Shown one piece after another: positions 33,284 to 36,526 of a stretch of 36,526 nucleotides of DNA. Source of the DNA: Myroides sp. 1354. GTDB lineage: Bacteria > Bacteroidota > Bacteroidia > Flavobacteriales > Flavobacteriaceae. Position 1 is the stretch's first letter, and every line of letters begins with the position of its first letter. The stretch is taken from the NCBI RefSeq assembly GCF_030324495.1, contig NZ_JACAGN010000024.1, forward strand, positions 1-36,526. The letters run 5' to 3'. A model generated the notes under the pieces. The model was not told the origin of the DNA, ran no database searches, and was given only the letters and a program-made list of their open reading frames with translations. The position numbers and the translations under genes were made by a program.

Positions 33284-33769
33284 ATGGAAGCCCTTCAACT
33301 TATCCGTTATACAGCTGCTGATTTTGCTATTTTTTATTCTCTTGTTCAAGATGACAACGTCATGCGTTATGTAGCAGGTCAAGGCCTAACAGAAAAACAA
33401 GCGAGAAAAAAATTCAACTCCATTCTCGAAGTAAATGCAATCGATCCGGCCTTAGGTTATTTCAAAATATACAATCAAGGAACTTATTTAGGTGATGGAA
33501 AAATGGAGTGGAACAAACGCGATAATACGCAATTGGAAATCGGCTATATTCTGCAAGAAAAATATTGGGGAAAGGGCTATGGCACAAAAATATGCAAAGC
33601 TTTATTGGCTATTGCTGAACGCACAAACCCTTCAACTTCTATCATTGGATTAATTGATCCTGCCAATCTTGCTTCTAAAAGACTATTGGAAAAATTTGGG
33701 TTTAAAAGTTACTTCGTTGGTGAAGAAGATGGCTTGCCTACCGAGAAATTAATTTTAGAAAAAGCATAA
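33284..33769 (+). CDS. GNAT-family N-acetyltransferase (RimJ/RimL-like)
   Basis: A 161-residue protein from ATG 33284; an upstream TTG (33260) overlaps the promoter box. The GNAT fold is seen in QLEIGYILQEKYWGKGYGTK, with the acetyl-CoA pyrophosphate loop WGKGYGT, and the later IGLIDPANLASKRLLEKFGF, typical of RimJ/RimL-type acetyltransferases. The substrate, an amine or a protein N-terminus, is unknown. Single gene, divergent from the NtrC-type regulator. Confidence 0.9.
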   Translation: MEALQLIRYTAADFAIFYSLVQDDNVMRYVAGQGLTEKQARKKFNSILEVNAIDPALGYFKIYNQGTYLGDGKMEWNKRDNTQLEIGYILQEKYWGKGYGTKICKALLAIAERTNPSTSIIGLIDPANLASKRLLEKFGFKSYFVGEEDGLPTEKLILEKA

Positions 33770-33810
33770 GTGTTGTCTTTTTGCAAAAAAACGAAATGAT
33801 TTAACAATAG

Positions 33811-33834
33811 GGCGTATTCGCATACGCCTCTACG
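33811..33834. repeat. REP-like inverted element
   Basis: GGCGTAT / ATACGCC with loop TCGC, followed by TCTACG. The same layout occurs at 7622-7646. Confidence 0.5.
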
Positions 33835-33946
33835 ATAGGTCGCATCCGTCACTCACACAATAGTGTACCATAATATTGATACCTACATCCAAAATTTAAA
33901 AACGAAACAAGCGTTTCCTAAATAACCTCAAGCTATTTTATAAAAG

Positions 33947-33978
33947 AAAACCCGCTAATCTAATGACTAGCGGGTTTT
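33947..33978. terminator. Terminator at the end of Rhs cassette unit 1
   Basis: AAAACCCGCTA pairs with TAGCGGGTTTT over a 10-nt loop. A near copy lies at 35322-35357 within the duplicated unit. Confidence 0.75.
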
Positions 33979-34046
33979 GTATTCTATAATTTTTGCGCAC
34001 GGACTGCAACCTTAAATCCACGCGATCGGGGTTTGTAGTTATTTAA

Positions 34047-34235
34047 TCAAAAAAAAAATCTATACAGCATTACTACTCCTATTAAAATAAGACCAATCCC
34101 TCCTAAATATCCTTTTAAGTGCATTACATAACTTGTTGTCAAAGCCTTATCTCTATTTTTCTCATCTTTTAGCGTCATGATGAAAAATAATAATCCTCCT
34201 ATTATGAAAAATATTGACAAAAAAACATTTCCCAT
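34047..34235 (-). CDS. Small two-helix membrane protein, possible Rhs-tail immunity protein
   Basis: A 62-residue protein with two membrane helices (FLSIFFIIGGLLFFIMTL and LGGIGLILIGVVMLYRFFF) joined by a charged loop. It follows the Rhs tail remnant on the same strand. In the next unit a different two-helix protein stands in the same place after its own Rhs tail. Equivalent position suggests immunity or an accessory role; no family is recognised. Confidence 0.5.
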   Translation of the reverse strand: MGNVFLSIFFIIGGLLFFIMTLKDEKNRDKALTTSYVMHLKGYLGGIGLILIGVVMLYRFFF

Positions 34236-34313
34236 TTTAATTATTCTTTTAGTTTTTTACTTACAGTTTTTTGAGTTCCATTAACTTTTAAAGATGCTCC
34301 TTAAGTCAGGATT

Positions 34314-35137
34314 TCAGTTCCTAAGTTCCCCCCCTTCTTCTCCAAATTTTTTCCCTACTCTTGGTAATACTTTATTTAATCCTTTCTCAACTAATTTACC
34401 ACCTATATAAAAACCTAGATTAATACCTGCTCCTCTCATATTCCCATCACATAAATCAATATCGAATTCTATAGCACTTCCCGCTAGTGATATACCATTT
34501 CCTATACCAATTATTGGCGCACCAATACCAGCACCGACTCCTGTTATAGTCATCCCATTTTCCCCCAAAGCAATAACATCTCCTGTTCTGTAGAATTACT
34601 TCTTAATTTTTCTGCATGTTTAGCATCTAATCTTTCTCCCCAATTAACTGATTTATTATTTAAATTGGGTTTTAAACCTCCTTTTAAGGTATATGCTTTA
34701 TCATCATTTTTTCCATCTGTACCTAAGTATGTCGTTCCATCACTTCCAAAATAATATCCGTCTCCCTTTTCAGCAACCATCCCCGTCGGATCCACCAAAT
34801 TAATCGGATTATTGTGTACATAATGATACGGATTCCATGCTGGGAACTGTTCCGCCAACGGGTCCACATTCATCCATCGACCAATAGTCGCATCATAGTT
34901 CCTTGCTCCATAATCATACAAATTCAGTCCTAACTCCTCTTGATTCTCCTTGCACTACGTGCGGTATCTTCGTCCAAAGCTCATCGCTTTTTCCTCGATA
35001 ATATATTGGTACTTATAGTTTTGGGCTATCGTATTATTTTTCTCGTTATAGCCACTATGTGCCAATCCAAAAGGATAATAGTTCGTTTCTTCAATGATCT
35101 CACCAACGTCTATTTTGTCGTTTTTATTCGCATCGGC
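34314..35137 (-). pseudogene. Rhs core fragment with variable C-terminal tail, disrupted
   Basis: On the minus strand the frame begins after a TGA at 35138 with ADANKNDKIDVGEIIEETNY and YPFGLAHSGYN, then NYKYQY. A 60-nt in-frame block holding an amber stop (34955-34957) follows, then the conserved core ending EELGLNLYDYGARNYD, WMNVDPLAE and NLVDPTGM. The tail starts after DPTGM and runs to a stop at 34550. A second frame (from about 34590 to 34314; ENGMTITGVGAGIGAPIIGI ... VGKKFGEEG) overlaps it and looks like the shifted continuation. There is no start codon, N-terminus or secretion part. It is a silent or decayed orphan Rhs tail. Confidence 0.75.
34889..35023 (-). repeat. Duplicated Rhs core segment, copy 1 (135 bp identical)
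   Basis: Identical base for base to 36392-36526, and the match runs to the window edge so it may be longer. Includes the core end (LGLNLYDYGARNYD) and the 60-nt amber-bearing block. Confidence 0.9.
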
Positions 35138-35448
35138 TCAAGTAAAGCCATTATAACCTAATGTTAAAGATAACTAACTTTTGGATTATAAATAGACTTT
35201 GGTTAACGAATACGAAAACGCACCAACTATAAAGTCTTGTTCCATGTCACGGATACTTACATCCAAAATTTCAAAATTAAACAAGTATTTGCTAAATAAC
35301 GCTCAAGCTATTTTATAAATTACAAAACCCGCTAATCTTTCGACTAACGGGTTTTGTATTCTATAATTGATATGCACAGATTGCTCTCAAGGCTTTAGCC
35401 GAAGGGCTTGAAGTTAAATCCGAGCGATCGGGATTTATTTGTTTTTTT
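35138..35448. other. Noncoding junction of the two Rhs units
   Basis: From about 35240 this repeats, with changes, the stretch at 33860-34040, including ACATCCAAAATTT, CTCAAGCTATTTTATAAA, the terminator and a GCGATCGGG motif. It marks the boundary of a tandem duplication. No gene seen. Confidence 0.6.
35322..35357. terminator. Terminator-like hairpin at the end of Rhs cassette unit 2
   Basis: ACAAAACCCGCTA faces TAACGGGTTTTGT with one mismatch over a 10-nt loop. It is homologous to 33947-33978. Confidence 0.65.
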
Positions 35449-35646
35449 TCATATTAAACCCCAATCTTTCAAAATCATTAAAATAAAAATTAAAGAGAAA
35501 ATTACTCCCATAATAAAAGATTTAAGAGAAAATAGATTACTGTAAAGAGTTCTATTTTTATCCCAAAAATTCTTTTTTCTAATTGTGTGAATAACTGTAT
35601 AAACACATAATAACAATAATATATATACTAAAACTCTACTTATCAT
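35449..35646 (-). CDS. Small two-helix membrane protein, possible Rhs-tail immunity protein
   Basis: A 65-residue protein: helix 1 VLVYILLLLCVYTVIHTI, a basic loop (RKKNFWDKNRTLYSN), helix 2 IMGVIFSLIFILMILKDWGLI. Its ATG overlaps the last codons of the Rhs tail gene in another frame (11 bp), which indicates coupled translation, as often seen for toxin-immunity pairs. No family is recognised. Confidence 0.55.
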   Translation of the reverse strand: MISRVLVYILLLLCVYTVIHTIRKKNFWDKNRTLYSNLFSLKSFIMGVIFSLIFILMILKDWGLI

Positions 35647-36424
35647 ATTCAGGATAAAATGGTCCTACTAAATTACTTCTACCATAATCAATGGCTTTAT
35701 CTGTTCCCATTATAAGCATATCTATTATAGGCCCCTCTACATTATTTAATGGTACTTTTTTTAATAGCATTGGTGCTAAAACATTGGTTGCTGTTTTTGT
35801 TACAGCTTGTTCTGGATTATTCATATTTTTAGTTTCTGAATTAAAAACACCATCTAACACTTCTAACCCCGCACCAATTCCTCCAGTTACTAAACTAATT
35901 GTTCCTAATACAGCTCCAACTGGTGCAGCAAATCCTGTAGCAGTTGACGTCGCAGCACCTACAGCTGACAAATCTCCTATACCTGAGAATACAGAAGCGA
36001 CCTGTTGTGTATAACTTTTGTTCCAATTTATAGTAGTGCCTCCTTCTGTAATATGTGTTGCTTCTTGAACACTTTTGTAATTTCCTCCATTAACACTATA
36101 TATTCCTCCTTGTTTGAAGTCGATTGTCTCGCCTAATCCAGAATTACCAGTCCCTTCTTTAAAAACATTTGTAACATTTTTATATCCTTTGGTTTGAGCT
36201 TCATTAACACTTTTTACTCCTGAATCGTATGTTATAAAACTTTGTCCATGCGATTCATGTTTTACCCAATCTTCACCAATCATTCCCGTAGGATCAATAA
36301 AGTTTATTGGATTATTAAACGTATACGCATAAGGATTCCAATTCGGCATTTTCTCCGCCAACGGATCCACATTCATCCATCGACCAATAGCCGCATCATA
36401 GTTCCTTGCTCCATAATCATACAA
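35636..36424 (-). CDS. Orphan Rhs C-terminal cassette (core end plus variable tail)
   Basis: The frame is open for 262 codons from TTG 36424 and further back to an amber stop 12 codons upstream; no ATG exists before residue 17, so true translation is uncertain. It starts with the core LYDYGARNYDAAIGRWMNVD, continues PLAEKMPNWNPYAYTFNNPI and ends the core at DPTGM. The tail has a Gly/Ala-rich hydrophobic stretch (about 145-190) and a unique last 60 residues ending GPFYPEYDK. The tail differs from that of the neighbouring unit, as expected for exchangeable Rhs tips. The toxin class is not recognised. Confidence 0.7.
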   Translation of the reverse strand: MYDYGARNYDAAIGRWMNVDPLAEKMPNWNPYAYTFNNPINFIDPTGMIGEDWVKHESHGQSFITYDSGVKSVNEAQTKGYKNVTNVFKEGTGNSGLGETIDFKQGGIYSVNGGNYKSVQEATHITEGGTTINWNKSYTQQVASVFSGIGDLSAVGAATSTATGFAAPVGAVLGTISLVTGGIGAGLEVLDGVFNSETKNMNNPEQAVTKTATNVLAPMLLKKVPLNNVEGPIIDMLIMGTDKAIDYGRSNLVGPFYPEYDK

Positions 36425-36526
36425 ATTCAGTCCTAACTCCTCTTGATTCTCCTTGCACTACGTGCGGTATCTTCGTCCAAAGCTCATCGCTTTTTCCTCG
36501 ATAATATATTGGTACTTATAGTTTTG
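36392..36526 (-). repeat. Duplicated Rhs core segment, copy 2
   Basis: Identical to 34889-35023 and cut by the window end. The in-frame amber codon is also present here, so this Rhs core too is interrupted. Confidence 0.9.

Noticed and set aside
1..36526. CRISPR array
   Set aside because: No regularly spaced short repeats and no cas genes were seen; the repeats present are inverted or long tandem units.

Overview
The window looks like chromosomal DNA of a flavobacterium (Bacteroidota), possibly Myroides or a near relative; the genus is an impression, not shown. Pointers are low GC, TAnnTTTG-type promoter boxes, a DUF2480 protein, a KdpD sensor split from its kinase with a KdpABC pump, Rhs cores of the 'WMNVDPLAE...NWNPYAY...DPTGM' type, and many genes lacking a clear Shine-Dalgarno. 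Several open frames begin at TTG upstream of a better ATG; the ATG was chosen in those cases.

Layout. (1) 1-7570 is a visibly AT-richer accessory island. A possible insertion-sequence end with a 46-bp perfect palindrome (4-49) is followed by an ABC/OLD-like AAA ATPase with a C-terminal HEPN-like RNxxxH motif (minus). Divergent from it is a plus-strand set: an unknown protein, a PD-(D/E)XK nuclease and a DUF4365-like nuclease-fold protein. The island ends at a tRNA 3'-end-like sequence with terminator, and part of this recurs as a perfect 28-bp direct repeat (7371 and 7543), as expected of integration sites. No integrase is in view. (2) 7727-16031 is mostly chromosomal: a hotdog-fold (FabZ-like) gene with an unknown partner, a coiled-coil membrane protein, a MarR/SDR pair, a three-gene quinone/aldehyde redox operon facing a LysR regulator, and rlmF. 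(3) 16226-21479 is a TPR-type sensor histidine kinase gene cut in two by a 3233-bp IS1595-family transposon (17847-21079) with 26-bp imperfect terminal repeats and an exact 8-bp target duplication (TAACTTAT). Besides its transposase the element carries a lipoprotein gene, two unknown genes and a structured noncoding stretch. (4) 21545-22890 holds DUF2480 and a SufR-like regulator. (5) 22937-33119 is a potassium-uptake locus on the minus strand: an NtrC-type response regulator, two tandem terminators, a candidate sigma-54 promoter, four micro-ORFs (one a convincing KdpF), kdpA, kdpB, kdpC, a porin-like gene, an N-terminal-only KdpD, and a separate HAMP/PAS histidine kinase. (6) 33284-33769 is a GNAT acetyltransferase. 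(7) 33860-36526 is a duplicated array of Rhs C-terminal cassettes, each with a fragment of the Rhs core, a variable tail, a small membrane protein and a terminator-bearing segment; the last unit runs off the window.

How it fits together. The Kdp locus forms a closed circuit: KdpD-N plus kinase sense, the NtrC-type regulator probably acts on the promoter, KdpFABC pumps K+, and the barrel protein may admit substrate through the outer membrane. The two ends of the window are mobile or conflict-related DNA: a candidate four-gene defence module at the left and an Rhs tail reservoir at the right. The most novel-looking items are the ATPase-HEPN/two-nuclease module, the cargo-bearing IS1595 element and the micro-ORFs ahead of kdpA. 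All assignments come from reading the sequence; no database search was run.
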